A stretch of DNA of 33,202 bases from contig NZ_WHSB02000028.1 in NCBI RefSeq assembly GCF_010994755.1, positions 1-33,202 of the forward strand, in the 5' to 3' direction. A program made the position numbers and the translations under genes. Each line of letters starts with the position of its first letter. The first letter of the stretch is position 1. Positions 1 to 7,606 of this stretch are shown piece after piece. The notes under the pieces are model-generated. The model was not told the DNA's origin and did no database searches. It saw only the letters and a program-made list of their open reading frames with translations. Source of the stretch: Shinella lacus. Lineage in GTDB: Bacteria > Pseudomonadota > Alphaproteobacteria > Rhizobiales > Rhizobiaceae.

Positions 1-355
1 TGCCGTAGCGGGCGATCTCATAATGCTCGACTGCCTGGGCCGAGGAGATGAGGCCGGCATCGAGCGCCGCGGTGCCCTTGTAGTCCTCCATGATCTCCTC
101 GCCTTCCGCGATGATGCCCTGGATGGCTTCGCAGGTCTTGCCGCGCGCCGGCTTGCCGAGCAGTTCGAACACCTGCTCGAGGCGCTCGATCTGGCCCTGG
201 GTCTCGTCGCGGTGCTGCAGGAAGCCGGCTTTGGCTTCTTCCGACTGGGCCGCACGCGCCATCTTGGGCAATGCCTTCAGGATCTGCTTCTCGGCAAAGT
301 AGATGTCCTTGAGCGTATCAAGGAAGAGGTCGTTGAGATTCTTTTCCGAAGCCAT
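1..355 (-). CDS. DUF892 (YciE/YciF-type) ferritin-like protein, C-terminus outside window
   Basis: The reverse strand starts with ATG at 355 and reads open to the window edge, giving 118 residues of a longer protein. The N-terminus (MASEKNLNDLFLDTLKDIYF, then AEKQILKALPKMA) is the typical start of the DUF892 family, a four-helix ferritin-like bundle of about 160 residues. Glutamate-rich helices such as EGEEIMEDY and the HYEIARYG segment are consistent with the family's metal-binding helices. These proteins are induced by osmotic and general stress in many bacteria; their biochemical role is not settled. The start is supported by family alignment and a weak GGAAA upstream. An EcfG-type promoter lies at 396-420 pointing into this gene, which fits a general stress role. 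About a quarter of the protein is missing beyond base 1. Confidence 0.85.
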   Translation of the reverse strand, partial: MASEKNLNDLFLDTLKDIYFAEKQILKALPKMARAAQSEEAKAGFLQHRDETQGQIERLEQVFELLGKPARGKTCEAIQGIIAEGEEIMEDYKGTAALDAGLISSAQAVEHYEIARYG

Positions 356-395
356 TGAAGTTTCCGATCACGTTTTCGAGAGGCTGGACTCAAGA

Positions 396-420
396 AACCG
401 TTGATCAGGGACGACGTTCC
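396..420 (-). promoter_or_regulatory. EcfG-type (general stress sigma) promoter for the DUF892 gene
   Basis: On the minus strand GGAAC (420-416) is followed after exactly 17 bases by GTT (398-396). This matches the GGAAC-N16/17-cGTT consensus known for EcfG sigma factors of alphaproteobacteria. The -10 element lies about 40 bases upstream of the ATG at 355. The same spacing recurs four more times in this window, each time in front of a gene. Confidence 0.65.
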
Positions 421-663
421 TGCGGTTCGAAAATAAACTCTGTGTGGTGACTGCAACCAGAGATGATGTGGTGAATACCAGAACGCCGATGAATTCGATG
501 CGAAAGCTGCACTGGACGCCGTCTCTTTGATGATGGCCGACTGGATGGCCGCTGTTGTGCTGAAAGGGGCAAAATCGCAAAATGTTCGCAGCATGGCGCG
601 TCAACTCTTTGAACGGCTGATGTTCCACGGACCATCATCACCATTTTCTATTTTTCTCTTCGT

Positions 664-688
664 GGAACGATGCGGGCGGCACGGTGTT
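664..688 (+). promoter_or_regulatory. EcfG-type promoter for the PepSY-like/17M-like pair
   Basis: GGAAC at 664-668 is followed after 17 bases by GTT at 686-688, 40 bases upstream of the ATG at 729. It has the same sequence and spacing as the other four EcfG-type sites of this window. Confidence 0.65.
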
Positions 689-728
689 CCTATCGAGCCT
701 GCTCTCAGGCTTGAACGAGGATAGAATC

Positions 729-1046
729 ATGAAAAAACTTCTCCTAGCCGCAGCGCTTCTGGGCGCCTCGACTTTTGGCGCCTTTGCTCAGACGTCCACG
801 ACCCCGGCGACTGATGGCGACACACCCGCGGTTGCCACACCCGACAGCAAGAATGCGACAGCACCGGTCGAGGGTGCCAACAGCTTCACTGAGGACCAGG
901 CGAAGGAACGCATCGCCGAGGCCGGCTACGCTGATGTCACCGACCTTGCCCTGGACGACAAGGGCATCTGGCAGGCCAAGGCGATGAAGGACGGCAAGGC
1001 CGTGACCGTCGCGCTCGACTATCAGGGCAACATCGTCGCCAAGTAA
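729..1046 (+). CDS. Small exported PepSY-like protein
   Basis: A 105-residue protein. Residues 1-20 form a classic Sec signal peptide: a KK start, a hydrophobic stretch rich in Leu and Ala, and cleavage after AFA. A low-complexity Thr/Pro/Ala linker (about 22-50) follows. The C-terminal half (about 52-105, with FTEDQAKERIAEAGYADVTD and a DDKGIWQAKAMKDGK strand pair) resembles a PepSY-like fold, probably periplasmic. The ATG at 729 is chosen over an upstream in-frame ATG at 684 because it starts the signal peptide and lies behind the promoter at 664-688. The next gene starts 22 bases downstream, so the two are probably one stress-induced transcript. The exact function is unknown. Confidence 0.75.
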   Translation: MKKLLLAAALLGASTFGAFAQTSTTPATDGDTPAVATPDSKNATAPVEGANSFTEDQAKERIAEAGYADVTDLALDDKGIWQAKAMKDGKAVTVALDYQGNIVAK

Positions 1047-1068
1047 ATTCAGACTTCAGGAGATTCCT

Positions 1069-1662
1069 ATGAAAACTGTTACCGGACTATTTGACGACTA
1101 CTCCGATGCCAGCGCCGCCGTCAGCGCCCTGGAGGCACGCGGCGTGCCCTCCAGCGATATCAGCATCGTTTCCAACAATGCGGACGAACGCCATGGCAAG
1201 GAAACCAATGCTGCTGAAGGCGCCGGAACCGGCGCAGGCATCGGCGCTGCTGTTGGCGGCGTCGGTGGCCTGCTGGCTGGCCTCGGCATCATGGCCATTC
1301 CCGGTGTCGGGCCGGTGGTCGCTGCCGGGTGGCTCGCTGCCACGGCAGCAGGTGCTGTCGCCGGTGCTGTGGCAGGCGGTGCGGCCGGTGGCCTGATCGG
1401 CGCTCTGACCGAATCCGGCGTGTCCGAAGAGCACGCGCACGTCTATGCCGAGGGTGTGCGCCGTGGCGGCACGCTGGTGACCGCGAAAGTCGACGACAGC
1501 CTCCACGCCGAAGCCGAAGCCATCCTTCGCAAGTCGAACTGGGTGGATCCGGAGCAGCGGCGCGCCGCCTATGCCGAGGGCGGCTGGACGCGCTTCGATG
1601 ACACTCAGAAGCCTTATGGTACGGCTGAAATCGAACAGGAACGCCTGCGCTACAGGCGTTAA
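1069..1662 (+). CDS. General stress 17M-like glycine-rich protein
   Basis: A 197-residue protein. The N-terminus (TVTGLFDDYSDASAAVSALE, then ARGVPSSDISIVSNN) is the ferredoxin-like repeat seen in general stress protein 17M/YflT relatives. The middle (about 45-115) is a Gly/Ala-rich hydrophobic segment with GXXXG-like repeats that could insert into or lie on a membrane. The C-terminal part (about 120-155) repeats the fold, with a VSEEHAHVYAEGVRRGG helix and a VTAKVDD strand. A good AGGAG precedes the ATG. It follows the PepSY-like gene by 22 bases, so it probably shares the EcfG promoter at 664-688, and it is followed by a strong terminator. The role is presumably stress protection; the mechanism is not known. 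Confidence 0.75.
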   Translation: MKTVTGLFDDYSDASAAVSALEARGVPSSDISIVSNNADERHGKETNAAEGAGTGAGIGAAVGGVGGLLAGLGIMAIPGVGPVVAAGWLAATAAGAVAGAVAGGAAGGLIGALTESGVSEEHAHVYAEGVRRGGTLVTAKVDDSLHAEAEAILRKSNWVDPEQRRAAYAEGGWTRFDDTQKPYGTAEIEQERLRYRR

Positions 1663-1677
1663 TGCGAGGCAGGAGGA

Positions 1678-1706
1678 GGCCGGCAATTGCCGGCCTTTTC
1701 TTTTTG
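1678..1706 (+). terminator. Rho-independent terminator
   Basis: A perfect stem GGCCGGCAATTGCCGGCC (1678-1695) is followed by TTTTCTTTTT. It sits 15 bases after the stop codon at 1662 and closes the stress gene pair. Confidence 0.85.
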
Positions 1707-1770
1707 CGGGTTACAGCGGCGAGTGAACGCAGCCCTTTTCGGCAACTGCGTATCCAATGCCGCTGCGTCT

Positions 1771-2814
1771 TCAGGTCGCGTTTTTGTCGATCTCCGACAG
1801 ATCGTTGCGTAGTTGAATCCGGGCGAGTGGCAGCGCGGCAACGAGTGCTACACCTCCCGGCTCGTAAGATATATCCGCTTCGCCAAAGGCCCGAAGGCTG
1901 GAAATGATGAGGCGAGATCCAAATCCCTTGCGATCGGGTTCGGAACTTGGAATGTGCGGCCCACCCGCTTCCTGCCAGGAAACCACGAGAACGTCTGTGC
2001 CCGCGCGGCGCTCGATGTCCCACGCAACGTCAACGCTCCCGTCTGCATTCGATAAAGCGCCGTATTTGGAGGCATTTGTCAGCAGTTCGTGAAAGACCAT
2101 CGAAAAGGAGAGGGCCGCCTGCGGTCCCAATTGAACGTCGGGCCCGACTGATCGGAGACGCTCGCTTCCTTGCAGACCGATATTTGTTTTGGCGGCGTCG
2201 AGCACGTCTGCGAGCGTAGCACTGACCCAATCCTTCTGAAGGAGGATTTCGTGCGCCCGCGCGTAACCGGCGATACGCGACTGCAGCTTCTCTGAAGCAT
2301 CATCCAGCGACGCAGCATTTCGCAACGACTGCGTCACGATTGCCTGGACAACGGACAATGTATTCTTCATGCGATGACCGAGTTCGTGCATCAGCAGGCG
2401 CTCGCGATCGACACGCTCCCGCTCCTCGGTTCTGTCACGGAGAATCTTGATGAAGCCGATGACGGTGTCGTCGGGTGCACGCAGAGCCATCATCTCGCCA
2501 GACGCCCAGAACAGCGTGCCGTCCGCCCGCAAGTGCCACCGTTCGTCATTTCCCCTGCCGCGATTGAGAGCGGCCGTCATTTCCTTTTGGGGAACGCCGC
2601 GTTCCCTGTCCTCCTGCGTGAAGAAGACGGTTGCCGGCTTGCCGATCATATCATCGGCCGACCAGCCCAGGATGTTTCGCGCGCCCTCGTTCCAGCTGGT
2701 GACGAGGCCGTCAAGATCCATGGAAATGATGGCATAGTCGATGGCGCTCTGGACGATCGCTTCGAGGAAGCGCTCGCGCGAGGAGATCTTGTCAGTAGCC
2801 ATCGCAATCTTCAT
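1771..2814 (-). CDS. PAS-domain HWE-family sensor histidine kinase
   Basis: A 347-residue soluble kinase. A PAS domain spans roughly residues 12-130, with WNEGARNILGW and the closing IKILRDRTEERE typical of PAS/PAC. The kinase core follows: the H-box ELGHRMKNTLS with the probable phospho-accepting His147, an N-box HELLTNASKYGALS, the WxE motif SWQEAGGP that defines the HWE family, and a G-box GFGSRLI. No transmembrane segment is seen, so it probably senses a cytoplasmic signal. HWE kinases are common in rhizobia, and several feed the PhyR-NepR-EcfG stress cascade. It lies 106 bases downstream of a receiver-only response regulator on the same strand, its likely partner. Start ATG 2814 has only a weak ribosome-binding site; ATG 2802 is an alternative. 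Confidence 0.9.
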   Translation of the reverse strand: MKIAMATDKISSRERFLEAIVQSAIDYAIISMDLDGLVTSWNEGARNILGWSADDMIGKPATVFFTQEDRERGVPQKEMTAALNRGRGNDERWHLRADGTLFWASGEMMALRAPDDTVIGFIKILRDRTEERERVDRERLLMHELGHRMKNTLSVVQAIVTQSLRNAASLDDASEKLQSRIAGYARAHEILLQKDWVSATLADVLDAAKTNIGLQGSERLRSVGPDVQLGPQAALSFSMVFHELLTNASKYGALSNADGSVDVAWDIERRAGTDVLVVSWQEAGGPHIPSSEPDRKGFGSRLIISSLRAFGEADISYEPGGVALVAALPLARIQLRNDLSEIDKNAT

Positions 2815-2920
2815 CAGCGCGTCCCGTAACGTGTGGTGCCGACGTTATGCCACGGATATGGCCATTTGAGGAATCCGGCATTCCCGCGCGCATCCACGCC
2901 CCTCACAGTTTCTACGGGTG

Positions 2921-3265
2921 TTACATAGCGCTCAGGCGGGTGACGATTTCCTCGAACCGATAGGGTTTGGGTAAAAATTCGGCACCCGATGGCAGTTCAT
3001 CGGCGCCTGGGGTTAGCCGGCCCGACGCGACGATGATTCCTGCATCTGGAAAACGCCTGGCGACCGCATGGGCGAGATCCACTCCCGTCATCGTACCTGG
3101 CAACTGAATGTCCGTGAAAAGCAGATGAATCGTCTGTTCGTCGATAATGTCGGCGGCTTCGTCGGCGGATCCCGCTTCAACGACGTCGAAGCCTGCAGCA
3201 AGCAACGCGTCGACCAATGTGAGACGGATCAGGACCTCGTCTTCTACCACAAGAACTTTTCGCAT
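2921..3265 (-). CDS. Single-domain (receiver-only) response regulator
   Basis: A 114-residue CheY-like receiver with no output domain. It shows the acidic pocket VEDE (residues 7-10), the phospho-acceptor Asp52 in LLFTDIQLPG, Ser81 in the VASG strand and the conserved Lys100 in LPKPY. Receiver-only proteins act as phosphate sinks or shuttle phosphate to a partner. The HWE kinase gene follows on the same strand, so they probably form one two-component or phosphorelay unit. The divergent gene at 3440 shares its upstream region, which contains two outward-facing GGAAC boxes with imperfect -10 matches. Confidence 0.9.
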   Translation of the reverse strand: MRKVLVVEDEVLIRLTLVDALLAAGFDVVEAGSADEAADIIDEQTIHLLFTDIQLPGTMTGVDLAHAVARRFPDAGIIVASGRLTPGADELPSGAEFLPKPYRFEEIVTRLSAM

Positions 3266-3439
3266 AGGACCCCACTTTCCAATGGGGATCTAATTCTTAG
3301 GTCGAGACAACGTTCCGGGCTAGAACTCGCTTCGAAGGCGTTCTCTGAAAGTTCGCCGGGCGGCGACGCAATCGGTGAGGCCCGGGGAACGTTTGGTGAC
3401 AAAGGCCATTGTCGCACAACAGTCATGCGGAGGCGGCCA

Positions 3440-3688
3440 ATGGAACGATTCTATTTCAAGATCCAGGATCAGGACGGCGTCCTTCAGCCGGACCGCGGTT
3501 TCGAATTTTCTGATCTGCAAAGAGCCAAGGAAGAAGCGAAGACCTTGCTCGCCGAGATGGCGGTCGACGGTCTGCCGAATGAACCCGTCGACAGCATTTC
3601 AGTCGAGCTGCAGGATGCCAACCGCGTACCAATACTGACATTCCGCCTCGTGCTGGAGGCGATACCCCACGGTGCCCAAGAAATCTGA
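3440..3688 (+). CDS. DUF6894 family small protein
   Basis: An 82-residue protein beginning MERFYFKIQDQDGVLQPDRG, the usual opening of the DUF6894 family (a short protein with an F-x-D-x-x-G-x-E/F strand pair, widespread in Rhizobiales). The frame stays open far upstream, but the ATG at 3440 has a perfect GGAGG (3429-3433) six bases before it and matches the family start. GGAAC at 3386-3390 followed by CATT after 16 bases is a weak EcfG-type match upstream. The function is unknown. Confidence 0.8.
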   Translation: MERFYFKIQDQDGVLQPDRGFEFSDLQRAKEEAKTLLAEMAVDGLPNEPVDSISVELQDANRVPILTFRLVLEAIPHGAQEI

Positions 3689-3759
3689 TCAAGATTGCAA
3701 TCCACGATGCTGTCAGAGAACGTGTTCCGGTGGTGTCAATTCGGATTTAACAATGCGTC

Positions 3760-4302
3760 ATGGATAAGAGTTTTTTCGGACGAGACGCCGTCGCGGTCGC
3801 CGCGGATCTCATGGGTATGCGCCTTCTGATCGACGGCGTGGGCGGCATCATCGTGGAAACGGAGGCCTACCGACAGGATGATGAGGCCTCGCACAGCTTC
3901 CGTGGTCCAACACCTGCCAATGCCGCCATGTTCGGCGAGCCGGCAACCGCGTATGTCTATCGATCCTATGGGCTGCACTGGTGCTTCAATCTGGTTTGCG
4001 AGCCAGGGAGCGCAGTCCTGATCCGCGCACTGGAACCGACGCATGGCCTTGGGGTGATGGCAGAGCGCCGCGCGGGCGTGGTGCTGCGAAGACTCTGTGC
4101 GGGGCCAGGCAACCTGTGCAGGGCACTCGGCATCACCGGAGGCATGAATGGCCTTCCCGTCCTGTCGCCGCCCTTCTCCTTGGAGCTCCCCGCGCAAGTT
4201 TGCGTAGCAATGAGCGGCGGTCGGATCGGTATCAGCAAGGCAGCCCATCGGCCATGGCGCTTCGCAATGCCGGGTTCGGCCTATTTAAGCAAGCCGATCT
4301 AA
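3760..4302 (+). CDS. 3-methyladenine DNA glycosylase, AAG/MPG family
   Basis: A 180-residue protein, about the normal length for the bacterial AAG family. It removes alkylated purines such as 3-methyladenine and starts base excision repair. The signature IVETEAY gives catalytic Glu35 and the intercalating Tyr37; HSFRGPTPANAAMFG and AYVYRSYGLHWCFN are the following conserved strands, and GPGNLCRALGI matches the DNA-binding loop. No clear ribosome-binding site precedes the ATG at 3760, but family alignment supports this start. It lies 74 bases before the SDR gene, which has its own stress promoter. Confidence 0.92.
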   Translation: MDKSFFGRDAVAVAADLMGMRLLIDGVGGIIVETEAYRQDDEASHSFRGPTPANAAMFGEPATAYVYRSYGLHWCFNLVCEPGSAVLIRALEPTHGLGVMAERRAGVVLRRLCAGPGNLCRALGITGGMNGLPVLSPPFSLELPAQVCVAMSGGRIGISKAAHRPWRFAMPGSAYLSKPI

Positions 4303-4319
4303 ACACCCTCGAGATCCGG

Positions 4320-4344
4320 GGAACATCGGCGCTCGGTTCGAGTT
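4320..4344 (+). promoter_or_regulatory. EcfG-type promoter for the SDR gene
   Basis: GGAAC at 4320-4324, 17 bases, then GTT at 4342-4344, 32 bases before the ATG at 4377. It has the same architecture as the other stress promoters here. Confidence 0.65.
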
Positions 4345-4376
4345 TTGGCCTCCGAGACGTCCGATTGGAGACTGAG

Positions 4377-5246
4377 ATGACCGAAACCGAGACGCGCCGT
4401 CCGTTGCCCCCGCAGCCGCCTCAAGAACAGAGCCCTCCCGGACTGACGGGGGCGATGAAGCCGGTCCCCGACCATGGCGAGGAAAGCTATATCGGATCGG
4501 GTCGACTGGAGGGCAAGGTGGCGCTGATCACCGGCGCGGATTCCGGGATCGGTCGAGCTGTCGCGATCGCATTTGCACGTGAAGGTGCCGATGTCGCCAT
4601 TTCCTATCTCAGCGAAGATCAAGATGCGAATGAAACGGCGCAATGGGTGGAGACGGCGGGACGCAAGGCGCTTGTCCTGCCGGGCGATATAACGAGCGAG
4701 GATCATTGTGAGCATTTGGTTCGGCAGTGCCTGGAGAATTTCGGGCGGCTGGACATCCTGGTCAACAATGCCGCCTTTCAGCGAACGTATGAAGAGATCG
4801 GCGATATCAGTACGCAAGAATGGGATACGACTTTTCGCACCAACATCTACGCTCCCTTTTTTCTCGCGCGTGCCGCGGTTCCGCACATGAAGCCAGGGAG
4901 TTCGATCATCAATACAACGTCGATCCAGTCTCGGAAGCCTTCACCCCAGCTTCTGGCCTATGCCGCGACAAAGGGTGCAATCTCGAACTTCACGGCCGGC
5001 TTGGCCGAAATGGTGGCCGATAAAGGCATTCGCGTGAACGCGGTGGCGCCTGGGCCGATCTGGACTCCGCTCATCCCCTCAACGATGCCGCCCGAGAAGA
5101 CGGAAAGTTTTGGCAAGCAGTCTCTGCTTGGCCGCGCGGGGCAGCCCGCCGAACTTGCCGGTGCTTATGTGCTGCTCGCGTCCGACCTCGGCAGCTACAT
5201 GATGGGCGCCGTGGTGCCGGTCACCGGCGGCGGGATCATGATTTGA
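4377..5246 (+). CDS. SDR-family oxidoreductase (YghA/GsiB-associated type)
   Basis: A 289-residue short-chain dehydrogenase with a proline-rich N-terminal extension (about 1-45), typical of the stress-induced YghA/YhdF group. The Rossmann motif TGADSGIG (52-59) binds NAD(P); NNAA (130-133), Ser182 and the YAATK motif (Tyr195, Lys199) complete the catalytic triad. The C-terminal VTGGGIMI is standard for the group. The ATG at 4377 starts the family-typical MKPVPDHGEE-containing extension and lies just behind the EcfG promoter at 4320-4344. The frame is open upstream through the glycosylase gene, but that part is a shadow. The substrate is unknown; relatives are annotated as aldehyde or sugar-alcohol dehydrogenases. 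A small gene follows 17 bases later. Confidence 0.92.
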   Translation: MTETETRRPLPPQPPQEQSPPGLTGAMKPVPDHGEESYIGSGRLEGKVALITGADSGIGRAVAIAFAREGADVAISYLSEDQDANETAQWVETAGRKALVLPGDITSEDHCEHLVRQCLENFGRLDILVNNAAFQRTYEEIGDISTQEWDTTFRTNIYAPFFLARAAVPHMKPGSSIINTTSIQSRKPSPQLLAYAATKGAISNFTAGLAEMVADKGIRVNAVAPGPIWTPLIPSTMPPEKTESFGKQSLLGRAGQPAELAGAYVLLASDLGSYMMGAVVPVTGGGIMI

Positions 5247-5263
5247 AATGAGGAGGCTATTTG

Positions 5264-5548
5264 ATGACGGACATTCGTAAGCACGGTTTTGAGAGCGACA
5301 CCCAGTGGCGGGAGTACCTTGCCGAAATTGAAGAGGCGGCTGCCTCGAGCAGCCTGATCGAGGTGCAGGGACCGGCGGTCGCCCAGGAACTGGCCGACCT
5401 TCGTCAGCAGCTTGAGGTGCTACGCGAACAGATCCATGCACGTGTCCCGCCCCGGCGGCCCAGGCAAGATTTGCGGGCGATGGGAGCGGGCGTGCTCTTG
5501 CTGCTCGTCACGGCAGCATTGCGGCCCGCCCAACGGCTGCGCCGCTGA
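5264..5548 (+). CDS. Small hypothetical protein with C-terminal hydrophobic segment
   Basis: A 94-residue protein of unknown family. It has an acidic helical N-terminal half (about 10-60), a likely coiled coil around ELADLRQQLEVLREQI, then a basic stretch and a short hydrophobic helix GAGVLLLLVTAA near the C-terminus that could anchor it to the membrane. A perfect AGGAGG (5251-5256) stands 7 bases before ATG 5264, so this start is preferred over TTG 5261. It lies 17 bases behind the SDR gene and is probably cotranscribed with it under the stress promoter. Confidence 0.6.
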   Translation: MTDIRKHGFESDTQWREYLAEIEEAAASSSLIEVQGPAVAQELADLRQQLEVLREQIHARVPPRRPRQDLRAMGAGVLLLLVTAALRPAQRLRR

Positions 5549-5581
5549 GGGCGCCAGGCACGTCCCCTGCAAACTAAAATG

Positions 5582-6418
5582 TCATATCGGATCAGCACCC
5601 ATGACGAGACCTTCGATGTCGTGCTTCTGGGTGATCGGCACCAGATCGGTTACGACGCGGCAGACGAGATGTTTCTTCGCCACATCTGGCAAGGCATCGT
5701 ACCAATCGGGCGTCACCATCATATCGTGTAACGCTGCATGTCCCGCGCCCGGCGCATCGACGCCGAGAACCATGACGGGACGCGCGATTGGCGAGCGGTG
5801 TTCGGTACCGCGATGAACCGTCAAGGCGGAGCGGCACGAAATGTCGCCACGTCGTGGATATTTTCGCGTTCCCCGTTCCTGAAAACGTTCCCAGAGTGAC
5901 TTGTCCGGAAACATTTCGTGCTTCCACTCCCTGCCGTCATCATACTGTGTGCCGGGCGCCACTTCGAACGGTCCCATGTCCTCTGTCACATCGACGCCGG
6001 TCAGGTTGAAGGCGAGAGAGGTGATCTTGCGGTCTCGATAGGTATCGACGGGTGAAGGGAAATCGCGGTGCCAGGGCTGATATTTCGCGCCTTGGAACGG
6101 CACATCAAGGCCGATTTCAACGATCTGAAAATCCGGGCCGAGCACATTCGTGCAGATGTCCAGGAGCCAGGGATGTGTGATCAGGTCAACGAAGCCCCGG
6201 AAAGCTTGCGGATGGATCTCCACATACCAGCGCCGCGGTCCGCGGCCGACCGCGCCGCCTGGCCGCTGGATGGCCGACCAGAAGGCGGTCATCATGTCCT
6301 CGCGCATCTCGTCCGCCCATTCCGGGGAGAAAGCATTCTTCAATCCGATGATGCCGTCCTCGGAAAGTTGCGCCATCTGTGCGGCGATATCGTATTCGAA
6401 CGATGTCTGTGCGGTCAT
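5582..6418 (-). CDS. Phytanoyl-CoA dioxygenase (PhyH)-family protein
   Basis: A 278-residue non-haem Fe(II)/2-oxoglutarate-dependent oxygenase. The metal triad is visible as the H-x-D of PWHRDFPSP and a distal His in LTVHRGTEH, with the Arg of the 2-oxoglutarate site close by (SPIARPV). Start ATG 6418 is chosen because GAGGA stands 7 bases upstream of it; the longer frame from 6445 lacks this. The gene diverges from a LacI-type regulator and the shared gap holds a perfect palindrome, so local control is likely. The substrate is not evident; many bacterial relatives act on secondary metabolites or quaternary amines such as ectoine. Confidence 0.85.
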   Translation of the reverse strand: MTAQTSFEYDIAAQMAQLSEDGIIGLKNAFSPEWADEMREDMMTAFWSAIQRPGGAVGRGPRRWYVEIHPQAFRGFVDLITHPWLLDICTNVLGPDFQIVEIGLDVPFQGAKYQPWHRDFPSPVDTYRDRKITSLAFNLTGVDVTEDMGPFEVAPGTQYDDGREWKHEMFPDKSLWERFQERGTRKYPRRGDISCRSALTVHRGTEHRSPIARPVMVLGVDAPGAGHAALHDMMVTPDWYDALPDVAKKHLVCRVVTDLVPITQKHDIEGLVMGADPI

Positions 6419-6453
6419 TGCGATGTCCTCCTCGACGGCAAACACGCTAGCGC

Positions 6454-6471
6454 GACTAATAATTATTAGTC
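6454..6471. promoter_or_regulatory. Perfect 18-bp palindrome, candidate LacI-type operator
   Basis: GACTAATAATTATTAGTC is a perfect inverted repeat between phyH (start 6418) and the lacI-type gene (start 6527). Its half-site TTATTAGT recurs at 6484-6491, 21 bases away, or two helical turns. LacI-family operators are palindromes of about 14-20 bp, usually in the promoter they control. Confidence 0.6.
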
Positions 6472-6526
6472 AATGGAAGAATTTTATTAGTTGATGTAGA
6501 AATCCGACCAGTGCAGTGGGGTGGGC

Positions 6527-7606
6527 ATGAGCGGTCGGAAGACGAACAAGCGTGTGACGATGATGGATGTCGCCAAGGCCGCGGGATGTTCGCAGGCCAC
6601 GGTGTCGGTTGTCCTCAACAGTGTCAACGACATCAAGATCTCCCCAGATCTCCGGACACGGGTGCTCGATGCCGCACGATCCTTGAACTACGGCGTGGGA
6701 AGTCCAATCCGGCGCGTTGGATTGGACGATCTTCGCGGCGGTTGCGTGGGCTTCATCGTAGACCAGCTCGCGACCACGCCAGAGGCGGTCAATGCTATCG
6801 AGGGCGCACGTCACGAATCCTGGGAAAACGACGTGACCATTCTCGTGGCACAGACCCAGGGCAGGGCGGAACATGAACAGAAGGCTTTGGCCCGGCTTCT
6901 CCAGGCCGGCGCCCAGGGCATCGTCTACATGTCGATTTTCACTCGGCGCGTCTCGCTGGACCCGGTTTTCAACGACCTTCCGGTCCCTCTTGTCCTGCTC
7001 AACTGTTATACCGGTGACCATCGCTTTCCCTCGGTGGTCCCCGACGAAATCAACGGCGGGCGAATGGCCACCGCCTCGCTGGTGGGGCTTGGGCATCGGC
7101 GTATTGGCACGATTATTGGCGAGACCTTCATGGAAGCATCGCAGGATCGCCTTGTCGGCTACAGGGAGGCCCTTGTGGAGGCGAAGATCCCCTATGATGA
7201 CAGGCTCGTGGTGGAGGGAAACTGGACCCCCACGTCGGGGTTCGACGCAACGCAGAAACTCCTGGCGCTCGCCGATCGGCCAACGGCAATCTTCTGCCAA
7301 AACGACAAGATGGCGATGGGCTGTTTCAGCGCCGTCGCAGAAGCCGGGCTGCGCATCCCCCAAGACATCTCCGTCGTCGGCTACGATGACGATGAGCTTT
7401 CCCGTCACCTGAGGCCGCAGCTCACGACGCTTGAACTCCCACACCGACCGATGGGAGCCTGGGCTCTGGGGCAACTGGGCAGAACGTCTCCCACCAAGGG
7501 ATCACATCGTGTTCATAAGGTGGGTTGTGCCTTGATCGAGCGGGCATCCTGTCAGGCGATCCTTGAGGGTAAATCGTCCTTCCACTCTGCGCCACCACGG
7601 AGGTGA
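6527..7606 (+). CDS. LacI-family transcriptional regulator
   Basis: A 359-residue regulator. The N-terminal helix-turn-helix (about residues 11-33) shows the LacI signature VTMMDVAKAAGCSQATVSVVL, followed by the hinge helix region RTRVLDAARSLNY. The rest (about 70-345) is a periplasmic-binding-protein-like effector domain with conserved PTAIFCQND and the closing VVGYDDDELSRHLRPQLTT. ATG 6527 is favoured by a G-rich stretch just upstream; GTG 6521 is possible. It is divergent from the PhyH gene and the palindrome at 6454-6471 lies between them, so it probably represses phyH and itself in response to a small molecule. Confidence 0.9.
   Translation: MSGRKTNKRVTMMDVAKAAGCSQATVSVVLNSVNDIKISPDLRTRVLDAARSLNYGVGSPIRRVGLDDLRGGCVGFIVDQLATTPEAVNAIEGARHESWENDVTILVAQTQGRAEHEQKALARLLQAGAQGIVYMSIFTRRVSLDPVFNDLPVPLVLLNCYTGDHRFPSVVPDEINGGRMATASLVGLGHRRIGTIIGETFMEASQDRLVGYREALVEAKIPYDDRLVVEGNWTPTSGFDATQKLLALADRPTAIFCQNDKMAMGCFSAVAEAGLRIPQDISVVGYDDDELSRHLRPQLTTLELPHRPMGAWALGQLGRTSPTKGSHRVHKVGCALIERASCQAILEGKSSFHSAPPRR

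Larger units (their letters stand above)
356..728. other. Intergenic region with divergent stress promoters
   Basis: This 373-base gap separates the divergent DUF892 and PepSY-like genes. It contains the two EcfG-type promoter candidates listed separately. Short open frames here have no recognisable family and no good ribosome-binding site, so no gene is called. Confidence 0.5.

Noticed and set aside
1087..2023. Long minus-strand open frames opposite the 17M-like and kinase genes
   Set aside because: They are antisense shadows of GC-rich genes, have Arg/Pro/Ser-rich compositions without any family pattern, and lack ribosome-binding sites.
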